Translations under genes and position numbers: made by a program
Assembly (NCBI RefSeq): GCF_000165395.2
Contig: NC_067396.1
Span: 1,116,001-1,180,000 of the forward strand
Length of the DNA: 64,000 bases
Source of the DNA: Babesia bovis T2Bo
Lineage: Eukaryota > Apicomplexa > Aconoidasida > Piroplasmida > Babesiidae
Reading direction: 5' to 3'
The notes under the pieces: model-generated
The model's database searches: none
What the model was told of the DNA's origin: nothing
What the model saw: only the letters and a program-made list of their open reading frames with translations
Shown here: one piece after another, positions 1-8,488 of the stretch
Layout: every line of letters starts with the position of its first letter
Numbering within the stretch: the stretch's first letter is position 1

Positions 1-1025
1 GATTGCAACCCAAGGGCAATGTGGCAAATGGGCAGTCTATGGTTACTGTCAGTCGTCATCAGGTGGGCAACGTCTCCGCAGGCAGGTTCCAATCTGATGA
101 CTCTGTTGGATATGTACAATCCACGCGTATAGTGGAACGTATGGAATCCAATGGCAGTGTAGTGTACGTCCAATCCACTAGAAGCATTGAGCAGCGCCCC
201 TTAGGTGGTAGTTCTGCAATGCTCACGGCCATTCAAAGACGTAGGTCATCCTACGGTAGTGGCAGGCTATCAGCGTCCAACCCCGATGGATCAACTTGCA
301 CTAGCTTAAGCATTGACGGTCCCAACAGTGGAGTATCACGTTTGACGTCGGTTGATAGTATTCCGAGACGCGCAGCATCGAATAGCAGTGAGCCAACCAC
401 TGTAAGTGTACCGGATGCTCAACCCTCTGTCCAGACTCAACATTCAATTGGTCACCTATCAAGTATGGAACACGCTTCAACTGGTAGCTTGGAATGCAGA
501 TCCATTTCTACTGCAGACCAAAACATATATGCTGGACCAGTGGAGTACAACTTAAATCTAGACAGCGGCAGTCAACGTACCATCTCAGAAGGCTGTATGG
601 ATTCAGTTCGTACTCAGGAACTCCCATTGGATCCCGTGGGAAACTACATATCCCATAGGAGTGACGTCAGTGATCATTACGTGCCAACCAATGCCCAATC
701 TTCATTGGAAACCGGCCTCGAATCGTCACACAGTTTGTTAGGCTCAGGTCAACCTGAATATCAGCAGTCGATAGAGACTGTCATGGCTGAAAACTCGCCA
801 GTTGCTGCTATTGTTGAGGAGCCACCAGATAGCTTCGATATTGACCCTAATGAAGGCCACGGTGAATGGATTAACAACGTGATTCGACGTGATTTATACT
901 TAAGTTACGGTATTAATAAAACTACATCGATGCCACCGTTGGATGATGATAATTTGTCTAGCAAAGGGATTCACATCCCACCACTTGACATGAGTAAATT
1001 AAGGATCAGGGGTTCGAGTATGTAA
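1..1025 (+). CDS. C-terminal part of a Ser-rich protein (5' end outside window)
   Basis: The reading frame is open from the left edge and stops at 1023-1025, so this is the last ~340 codons of a longer gene. The sequence is low-complexity, rich in Ser, Thr, Gln and Val. A short unit, YVQSTR, occurs twice near residues 38 and 56 of the visible part, suggesting a degenerate repeat. No catalytic motif, membrane segment or known domain was recognised. The C-terminal 60 residues are less repetitive and contain an EWINNVIRRDLYLSYG segment. Its 3' end overlaps the last exon proposed for the convergent downstream gene by 20 nt. Function unknown. Confidence 0.75.
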   Translation, partial: LQPKGNVANGQSMVTVSRHQVGNVSAGRFQSDDSVGYVQSTRIVERMESNGSVVYVQSTRSIEQRPLGGSSAMLTAIQRRRSSYGSGRLSASNPDGSTCTSLSIDGPNSGVSRLTSVDSIPRRAASNSSEPTTVSVPDAQPSVQTQHSIGHLSSMEHASTGSLECRSISTADQNIYAGPVEYNLNLDSGSQRTISEGCMDSVRTQELPLDPVGNYISHRSDVSDHYVPTNAQSSLETGLESSHSLLGSGQPEYQQSIETVMAENSPVAAIVEEPPDSFDIDPNEGHGEWINNVIRRDLYLSYGINKTTSMPPLDDDNLSSKGIHIPPLDMSKLRIRGSSM

Positions 1026-3592
1026 CTGTGTTACATTTTAGACCTAGCTTCTCTCCCAAATACTGTAAACATTTAAATTCTATCGCTATAACATACCTCT
1101 AATCTTGACACTCGTGTCATATTTGAATCTATTACAATTGCATCTTCTAGCGCTCCTTCTATTAATACTATGTATGCTTGTTCGTTGCATCCTAGTTCCA
1201 GGTAGTACTCCAGAAGTTTATCGATCTTATGCGGATTAATATTCCCAACGTTCATGCAAACATGTCGGCATAATGCCTTGTGATCTACTTTGGGATGGAA
1301 GGTGCATACCTTTAGCAATTTTAATGCAGTACTGCTGAACTGTGGGTGTTCCACTGGATACGATTCCACAAAATGCTGGATCATGGCTGGTACTATACTA
1401 GACAAGCTCGGGTTTGAGATATATGTCACAACCGATGATAAAGTTGCGAAGCTTTCGGCAGACAGGCTGGCAATATCAACGTTGTTAATACACCATTCTT
1501 GGAGTTCATATATCCTTTTACAGTGCTGTCGATTACCATGGGACAACACAACAACATTGCGCATCATAGCCGGTATAACTTCGGAGTCAATAGTAGAACA
1601 CAGCTCCAATTTATTCGCCAGGTAGATGACATAATCCAATGACTCAGCATGACATATTCCTAGTGCTAAACTCATCGAGTCGCAATTGTTGACACGCAAT
1701 GTCAGTTTATGGTATGCTTCATTTATGTCATCTGCTTCTTTCTTAGAAACACTTTTAAAGTAGTCCATCGTCATGGCAATATTGCGATATGTAACTGCGG
1801 CATTGTTCGTGCCACGATTGTGGGAAGCACAATCCGTCCCTAATGCTACGTTGTTCAAGGAATGACGTCCAGGTAATCCATTGTTTCCAATATCTCTAGA
1901 GAGTGGTGGGCGTGTGACCAATGACATGCCACCAGATTCCACATTTGAAGAAGCATCTCTTGTCTCAGAGCACAGCTGATCTGTATTAGCAAGAACGGAC
2001 CTAGAGTATCTGTATCGCTCTTCAGATACATTCCCCTCTAAAGCCTTGTTAAACATATCTGTCTATTCAAATTATTGGTTATAAAATACTTACCACATGG
2101 CTTTAAATACCTTGATATAATCTCATGGCATTTAATTGCCTCAGGCCCTTCTATATGTATCCCACTTCTCTGGATCAGCACCATGAGCTTTGCTAACCCC
2201 TTGATGTACCCCAATTTGTTAAACCAATGCATAACTTCAATCAAATCTATAGTGCTTGGTAAAATATCCTTTCTAGAGCGCCCTATTCCAGTATCTATGG
2301 ACTCCATGATGGCATCGTAAAGGTACACCAGTTCCAGGGGAAAACCCACTGACTTCCGTAGGACGTCTAATTTATCACTCAGTGACATTTGATGTATGTG
2401 ATTGCTCCTTAAGTGATCATATAAGTTGTCCAAATACACATCCTGGACCCCAACGGTATCCATAGCGTATTTTACCTAGTATAGATAAACAACAGGATGG
2501 CCACCTACCCCGAATACCATGTGTACCGATGCAGAATCACTATTACGTGTTACTAGTCGGATGATACTATTAAAACAATTCATATCCAATGGACGCTTTA
2601 GGTGAATATTCACTATTACTCTTACCAATTCCGGCACATTGCTCATGTCCATGAAATGGCTTCTTGTAGAGATGAACTTATGGACTATGTCAACTACGTT
2701 TGCCTGTAGTAGATATGCAGCATGTACAGCAACTAACATCTACATAACCGAGTCCATCAAAAGCCTTCAAAACACTGAAACTAGGCTCAACCCTTTGCCC
2801 ATTAAAGTGGTGGGCAAGCAGTTGCAACAAAGCTTCATTTTTGTATTGCATACAGTCAATTGCCTTGAGTATATGTACCAAATTCTGGGACATATAACAA
2901 ACGCTTATTTACTTACATTAGTAGAAAATTGCGATACGTTCTTGAAAATCGGTTTTACTAGACAGTCGACTAATGAAGTTTCCACCTCGTGACAAACCAA
3001 GCTGGACATAGTCTGCGATATGCCTTCGGGGGATATGTGCTCTATATTGTTTATTATCATCTTCAATCCAATTTTGAACAGTTCTCCATGATACATATTA
3101 GATATACAATATTCATACAACACCTGGGGAAGATCTCCAACGTGCCATTCGTCTTTTAGTGAGATGATCCTGTTGGCTACACTGTTATAGAATGACTTGT
3201 CGCTATGGCTTGCGTGGGCAAACGCCTTGATGATTTGTACAAGATCGGGGGTGCTGTAGCTATCAATGTGATAAACAACTGCATTAGCGCATCTTCGCCA
3301 GAAATTGCTATTCACATTGCGTGTTTTTGATCCTGTTAAAATGGAGCCATAACAACGGAAACGTACCTCTAACTACTGTCTTCAACAGTTGCTTTGGCTC
3401 CTGGTAATGTATAGGTGTTTCTGCCAGGTTGCTAGACATACATCGTCGTTGTATCCTTAACTGGAGTAAAGAATCGCGCAATTCCCCTATAGAAATACGT
3501 ACTAGACTTTCAAACTTCATTTTAGAACAACGGGACCATGTAGTATACCGGAACCTGGACTGCGATGTAGAACAATAATCCATGGAATCCAC
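1006..3592 (-). CDS. Seven-exon helical-repeat protein, HPR/RAP-family-like (putative mitochondrial RNA-binding protein)
   Basis: Exons (minus strand): 3592-3367, 3332-2917, 2884-2744, 2703-2509, 2475-2094, 2058-1097, 1062-1006. Introns are 34, 32, 40, 33, 35 and 34 nt. All junctions are GT/AG and the product is 792 residues. It is built of ~35-residue helical units with phrases such as DLVQIIKAFAHA and NLVHILKAIDCM, the style of the heptatricopeptide/octotricopeptide proteins that apicomplexans use to bind fragmented mitochondrial rRNA. No terminal RAP domain was seen, so the family call is an inference. If the last 34-nt intron is not used, the protein ends instead at 1073 with an unconvincing ten-residue tail. 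The final exon overlaps the convergent gene on the left by 20 nt. Confidence 0.7.
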
Positions 3593-3742
3593 ATAAATCC
3601 ATTTTGTAGACTATTCTGTGTTGAATTACGAGCCGTCATATGTTAATACATCCTTTTTAGTTATAAACAAGTCAATGTGTACGATACCCTGGCATTAGGT
3701 GTGTAGAATGCAATGAACGCTCCAGCGGATCATTGTATAAAA

Positions 3743-4046
3743 ATGTCATCCACTGAGTCTTCATCAACCTTTAAAAAATATGAGGTAGGTTGCTATAGAC
3801 AAGTAGATAACAAAGAGTGTATAATCGTATGTTATCATTGGACAGATAAAGGACGAGCTAGAACAGATACTTGCTGAGCCTGCAAGTGACCATGTGAAAG
3901 CAATCGCGAGGACATTCATGCTAGAATTAGACTTTGCGATGCGATACATCAAGCACATGAACAGGGTTCATAAGGGCATTACTGTGGGCGACGTGGTTAA
4001 TGACTTGCTATACAAATGGCCTCCAACCGAGCCTCAACCGGAATGA
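3743..4046 (+). CDS. Small two-exon conserved-looking helical protein (80 aa)
   Basis: Exon 1 is 3743-3784 (14 codons), with a GTAGGT donor. The intron 3785-3845 (61 nt) ends in GGACAG. Exon 2 is 3846-4046. The frame is kept across the junction and gives an 80-residue, mostly helical protein with charged, Leu-rich stretches (for example IKDELEQILAEPASDHVKA) and a Pro-rich end (WPPTEPQPE). It was not recognised as a known family. Its TGA stop overlaps an in-frame ATG of the ATP11 gene as ATGA at 4043-4046, in a different frame. Both could therefore sit on one transcript, or the ATP11 transcript may start inside this gene. Confidence 0.5.
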
Positions 4047-4684
4047 AACGTTTATTAGGGTACAATTTGGTTATAAATCGCAAATTCAGTTTTATGTACC
4101 CAGTACCCCGTAATCTAAAGGATGTTGCCAAGGTGCCATTACTATTACAATGCGACGCTGGCAAGATATGTGATTTATGGCGCAAGCAATTTAAACATCG
4201 GAATGATGTAGTTACTAACGTCATATCCGGGTCTATATATCGCCAATTGCGCCATAACATTAATCGCAGTAAAATGTTTATATTTCCTATATCAGTCGGT
4301 GCCGGGAGCTACAACATGTTTTTACAGTTCAGTGATGGTAAGAGTGGCTTGTTCACATCTGTTGATGCGTACAAGAAGCTTGGCATTCATAGGTCACCGC
4401 CTTACTTCATCCTCACTCTATTCGACGAGTTATTGGAACAGAAGGACATTGTCTTGGTACGGGGCGATATAGTTAACCCTAAGGACGTCTCCAAGCAGAA
4501 TGCGGAACGCCTAATGAATCTGACTATACAATTTTACACTGATATAAATCTTTACCGATGGGTCGATACCTTCAATAATAGGCCTCGTGACTTCCAGTAC
4601 GACGAGTTCGTAAGATCCTGCGGCTATCTCTTGAGTGGCAATGATCTTTCCCTGAATCCAATAGAACCAAGAGCTGATATTTGA
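4043..4684 (+). CDS. ATP11: ATP11-family mitochondrial F1-ATPase assembly factor
   Basis: ATP11 (ATPAF1 in animals) is a mitochondrial matrix chaperone that binds the F1 beta subunit during ATP synthase assembly. The C-terminal half carries the family's recognisable stretch: a hydrophobic segment ending in a 'LVRGDI' strand, then a helix 'NAERLMNLTIQFY', then 'WVDTFNNRPRDFQYDEF', which matches the TFN-RP-F-Y signature. The N-terminus is basic (MKRLLGYNLVINRK), compatible with a presequence. Two in-frame starts exist, at 4016 and 4043. The second overlaps the stop of the preceding small gene and gives 213 residues, the first gives 222. Single exon. Confidence 0.8.
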   Translation: MKRLLGYNLVINRKFSFMYPVPRNLKDVAKVPLLLQCDAGKICDLWRKQFKHRNDVVTNVISGSIYRQLRHNINRSKMFIFPISVGAGSYNMFLQFSDGKSGLFTSVDAYKKLGIHRSPPYFILTLFDELLEQKDIVLVRGDIVNPKDVSKQNAERLMNLTIQFYTDINLYRWVDTFNNRPRDFQYDEFVRSCGYLLSGNDLSLNPIEPRADI

Positions 4685-5119
4685 CACCACTACAGGTTAA
4701 TTATTCATGATAGTAGTCGCTGTACATTGTATGTCTAGGGTATATAAACCTGATAATATTTCATGGTTAATAAAACTATGGGCAATATCTATATCGTTGG
4801 CCGTGCACTGTCATTGCACAATTCCAATATAGTTACATACTATTCCACTTTACAGTGTAACTCAGACTATACACTGAAGATATCTACCCTGTAAATCACA
4901 TGATATACTCATCCTGCCACTACAGACGATGCTACCTAAATGCAACACTCTTTTAAATCTAAATCGTTGTACTACATACTGAATCTGTGTTTTTCTATAC
5001 GAGTTGATAGATTACGTTTTGTACAGTGACGATATACTGATTACGTTTCCATGGTAGATTACCATTGCCACAGTGGTCAATAGTGGAAACGAGAGATTAA
5101 CTTCTTTGCTGACCAATCT
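4685..5119. other. Intergenic stretch with no recognised gene
   Basis: These 435 bases lie between the convergent ATP11 and OCIA-like genes. They are AT-rich with stops in all frames, and nothing structured stands out. They presumably hold the two 3' UTRs. Confidence 0.6.
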
Positions 5120-5876
5120 TTAAATCTCCCTCGGTGGTTGTTGTTCAGCACTGACATTCTCCCTGCGTATATCATCCCAGGTTTTGTATGGACCTGTATA
5201 TTGTGATTTGTAAATATTAAACACACCAGCACTCGGTTGATCAAAACCAGTCCTCTTGTTGTTCTCTTGCGATATGCTGCTGTGTAACAGTGATACTGCT
5301 GCGTGATAACATACCTGTTTGAATCGGTAAAAAACGGCTCAATTGGTTCTACGAAGTTATCGTATGTAGCTGATGACTCAGCAGCGATGCCCGTTTGGGG
5401 AGTAGAATGTACACCAGATGGTGGAACCTCTGTGGTATAACCATTTTCTGACACTGGTGGAATTCTTCGAACATCATTCAGTATTTTCCTGGCGGCGACT
5501 CCAAGTGACCCAGGTGAGGACAGCAACTGGATGCAATATATCCCAAAGATACTAAACACACCTTATTATATAGTGGTCTGCGTTTCTGGTTGATGCATAA
5601 GGCAGTAAAGTAAAATGCTGTGAAAACAGACAGCATACGTCTAGACGCCGGCTTCTTTATGATGTTAACCTTTGACAGACCCATGTTAATCAGTAACCCT
5701 GCGGAAACTCCTAATCCTAGGCAGCTATATGTAGCTTTTCTGAACATATCTCCTTCATCTCTTGTGATTGTGCTTGCGTTATCTTTGAGCCACCGTCCAT
5801 ATTGCCGTTCGAACATACGCCATTCACGTTCATTGGATGGCAGTGGCGGCGGCACACCATTTGCATTTGGGTCCAT
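5120..5876 (-). CDS. OCIA-domain-like membrane protein (putative mitochondrial)
   Basis: Exons (minus): 5876-5562, 5526-5315, 5279-5120, with two 35-nt introns. The product is 228 residues. The N-terminal ~105 residues have a charged start, then two hydrophobic segments (about residues 49-67 and 80-95), then 'LLSSPGSLGVAARKIL'. This parallels the OCIA domain, which ends in a Leu-x-x-Ser-Pro-Leu-Gly helix. The C-terminus contains 'YKTWDDIRRENVSAEQQ', like the conserved Tyr-Asp-Glu-Ile/Leu-Arg box that closes animal OCIAD proteins. OCIAD proteins act in mitochondrial inner-membrane complex assembly. The family assignment rests on this pattern only. A 3-nt alternative acceptor (38-nt second intron) is equally in frame. 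Confidence 0.5.
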
Positions 5877-5982
5877 ATTATATAAATGTTTTTACACAGA
5901 TGTTATATATTGCACTTTTACACCTATATCTCCATATGTTGTGTGTCGTTGACCCAATGTTTAAGGTTACTATATATGTAAT

Positions 5983-6219
5983 ATGACCAGAAAGCGCGCT
6001 ATAGACAGAACTGAGGATGCGTGTAATGCGCCAAAATGTGTGTCTAGTACCGTTAAACTGCAGGAATCTGGGTCATTGAATCCTCGCAAGGATGCAGCGT
6101 GCGTTGATAACAGCAGTAAAGTAGCTGAGGAATATTCATCTGCGCTTTTGTTTGTTCCCAATCAGGTGAGGTCAAGGGTAGCTAATGTTTCTACTGAGCG
6201 TCGCGGTCAGATGCGCTAG
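5983..6219 (+). CDS. Small hypothetical protein overlapping the YqgF-like ORF
   Basis: This is a 78-codon ATG-started frame with a basic start (MTRKRAIDR), a polar middle and a basic C-terminus. No domain was recognised. Its last 35 nt overlap the start of the next ORF in another frame. A GTGAGG donor-like site at 6166 was examined, but the only acceptor that would fuse it in frame to the next gene (AG at 6181) would make a 16-nt intron, shorter than any other seen here. It is therefore kept separate. It could be a genuine small gene, an upstream ORF on the same transcript, or noise. Confidence 0.35.
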   Translation: MTRKRAIDRTEDACNAPKCVSSTVKLQESGSLNPRKDAACVDNSSKVAEEYSSALLFVPNQVRSRVANVSTERRGQMR

Positions 6220-7210
6220 GATATTTGTACCGCTACTGCTTCTCTCCGTTGTCGGTGTATATAGCTATTCTATTACTAAAGTGGTCGTACCTCTTGACTC
6301 TGGTATATATCTACTAAAACACTCTGACCTCAAGAACTCTGTAAATACCACTTCTGGTGTGGACCTCTCTGACTCTAGTATATATATCCCCAAAAGGCTG
6401 CTGTTGTCTACTGAGCAAAATACTGGTGAACACAGTTACTTGAACATTCCGTTGCACAACACTATCCTGGTGCGTAAGATTGAATCTCTCGATTCATTTC
6501 CTGTACTTAGTCTCGACTACGGATCACGCTTCGTGGGAATATCTCTTCATCATATGGGTAGTTCGAAGGTGCTTGGTAATCTGATAAATACTGGCGATGT
6601 ACCTCAATTATGTGATAGGATATATTCGTTACTTAAGGAAAACGTGATAACCATAACTCGCTTTTTAATCTTGGTTGGTCTACCACTATCTCGTGGCAAG
6701 CCAACTGACGGCCATCATCTATTCCAAAATCTATTTAACCTCGATTTTGCAACTCGCCTTTCTAGGTATATAACCCAGCGACATATAGAGTACTATGGTA
6801 ATTGGGAAAGCTTAATATCATCAGGAAATCTACTTCATACGTTAAACACCAAGTGCTTTATGTGTTCCAATGGTCTGAGACCATGCTTATACAATAACAA
6901 TTGCGAAGAGAGCTTTGAGATTCAACCTTCTGACTACGGATCGGCTAACGTCATTGGTGTTACCGAGCACAGTTCCACGTATCAGACGGAGCTTTTCAAC
7001 GGCACTTCCAGTCGTCGTGACGCACTTGCTAGCATTCTCATATACCGGAATTTAGTTGATTCCCTCAGGTCACCTCATACGGACAATCTACCATTCCTTG
7101 TTCTCCCCAGTAACAACAACATATTTAGGAATCACACAAAGGGTGATTGCTTGATGCTATACAAACATCTGTGGTCAAAGTTATCCAAAAGCAAAAATGG
7201 CTCCTATTAG
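6185..7210 (+). CDS. yqgF: RuvX/YqgF-like RNase H-fold protein with secretory leader
   Basis: YqgF/RuvX proteins are RNase H-fold nucleases or resolvases implicated in rRNA processing and Holliday-junction work. The family's first strand is clear: VLSLDYGSRFVGISL, with the catalytic-type Asp at residue 111. The 'ILVGLPLSRG' strand and the C-terminal 'RRDALASILIY' helix, with Asp279, also match. The usual Asp-Glu-Arg motif is not obvious. Residues 10-29 form a hydrophobic leader (ARIFVPLLLLSVVGVYSYS), so the protein probably enters the secretory route and perhaps the apicoplast. A cysteine cluster (224, 227, 234, 240) sits in an insertion between the last two conserved blocks. The start overlaps the previous ORF by 35 nt and the end overlaps the next by 14 nt. 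Confidence 0.65.
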   Translation: MFLLSVAVRCARIFVPLLLLSVVGVYSYSITKVVVPLDSGIYLLKHSDLKNSVNTTSGVDLSDSSIYIPKRLLLSTEQNTGEHSYLNIPLHNTILVRKIESLDSFPVLSLDYGSRFVGISLHHMGSSKVLGNLINTGDVPQLCDRIYSLLKENVITITRFLILVGLPLSRGKPTDGHHLFQNLFNLDFATRLSRYITQRHIEYYGNWESLISSGNLLHTLNTKCFMCSNGLRPCLYNNNCEESFEIQPSDYGSANVIGVTEHSSTYQTELFNGTSSRRDALASILIYRNLVDSLRSPHTDNLPFLVLPSNNNIFRNHTKGDCLMLYKHLWSKLSKSKNGSY

Positions 7211-8255
7211 CGTTATACCTCCTATAGGCGATCCTGGGATCGACATATTGCCTATAAAATCACATCCTTTTTACAATGTATTTCTATCTCTTATTAGGCA
7301 AGGTGAGCTTGTTACACTTAATCGGCTATTGGGTATTGTCGCCACTCAGGAAACCAGGTTCATTTCAAAGATGAGCAAGGTTGACTATAGGAATGTAGGC
7401 CGGGAATACCTCGATATATACTCTACTCAATTTCTTTTTTTATTGAACCCTGGCTATGCACCTGCGGCTTCCAATGTGGGCCTCTCGGTGCTATATTGCC
7501 AGTTGTTCAATTTATTGTACAAGCGTATGTCAGTCACTAGAAGATCCGAAGATTGCCATAAACTGAAGTCCTATATGTTAGGTCTTTTTGAGGAGATGTG
7601 CGTTCGCTTTTTGGATGACCGGATTCTGGAGTTTTCCTATGAGCCTTGTACTATGGAATCTGGTTCCACGTGTTACCACTTGGTAGGTTCCTGTGTAACC
7701 CGATTGTTATTCCAGTTGTTATATATACCACTGTCAGTCCCAGATGCTAAGGAGACTAGTATTGGTAAGGAACTCTTGCAGTGCATAAAACGGTACAACA
7801 AGTTACTTTGTGATGACTCTGTTAGCAACGCGGAACTATCGTCCCATGACACGCCTACTAAGACACCCACGTTACATAGCGTTCCGAAACGGAACATTAT
7901 AGCCGATCTTTTAACTCCGTATGATGCCAGTACTGCATCATTTCCAAGTCCATTATCAAGTGACTTGTCTAATCACGGGGCGCAACTGACAAATTCGGGC
8001 TCACTCCTCCGTTTTGTGGTACATGCTGTACTGCAGTTGATATATATGGCGAAAACAGGTTTACAAAACGGCAAATCAGAGGTGCTACTCGTTGGTTTCA
8101 TCAATTCGGTTAAAGGGCTGAATTTACCTGGAACCGCGGGTGACTCCATGTGGGAAACCGTATACGACGTTTGTTTTTTCAATGTACCTGATGCTTCCAT
8201 AACAAATTCAATAAGGAGCATCGAGCAGTATGTAAAGCAACGTTTAAATCGCTAA
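7197..8255 (+). CDS. Hypothetical helical protein (352 aa)
   Basis: A single-exon frame starting at ATG 7197, inside the last codons of the YqgF-like gene (14-nt overlap, different frame). The protein is mostly helical with a hydrophobic Leu-rich character (for example VLYCQLFNLLYKRM) but no clear membrane spans. A Ser/Thr/Pro-rich linker lies at about residues 210-260. No family was recognised. Length and codon pattern look genuinely coding, and no internal intron is needed. Convergent with the FG nucleoporin gene, whose stop lies 233 nt away. Confidence 0.65.
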   Translation: MAPISVIPPIGDPGIDILPIKSHPFYNVFLSLIRQGELVTLNRLLGIVATQETRFISKMSKVDYRNVGREYLDIYSTQFLFLLNPGYAPAASNVGLSVLYCQLFNLLYKRMSVTRRSEDCHKLKSYMLGLFEEMCVRFLDDRILEFSYEPCTMESGSTCYHLVGSCVTRLLFQLLYIPLSVPDAKETSIGKELLQCIKRYNKLLCDDSVSNAELSSHDTPTKTPTLHSVPKRNIIADLLTPYDASTASFPSPLSSDLSNHGAQLTNSGSLLRFVVHAVLQLIYMAKTGLQNGKSEVLLVGFINSVKGLNLPGTAGDSMWETVYDVCFFNVPDASITNSIRSIEQYVKQRLNR

Positions 8256-8488
8256 ATAATCTAATCTTCGTAGTACTTTTTAACACTTATATGGTGTCCG
8301 TGTCGTTCCTGGAACGTATAACTATGTACAAATTCGGCAATAGATTGACACCACATAGATTTAACAGCGTTATGACCCTGGCTCAGGGATAGCATACATA
8401 AATAGATCAGCTTAATGCATATAACCAGGTATAAACAGAATTGGTGCTACACAAAACTAGTTAGTGAAAACGTTCACGTAAATAATGT

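Noticed and set aside
6166..6181. 16-nt intron fusing the 78-codon ORF to the YqgF-like gene
   Set aside because: Shorter than every other intron seen, and the YqgF-like protein has its own leader right after its ATG.
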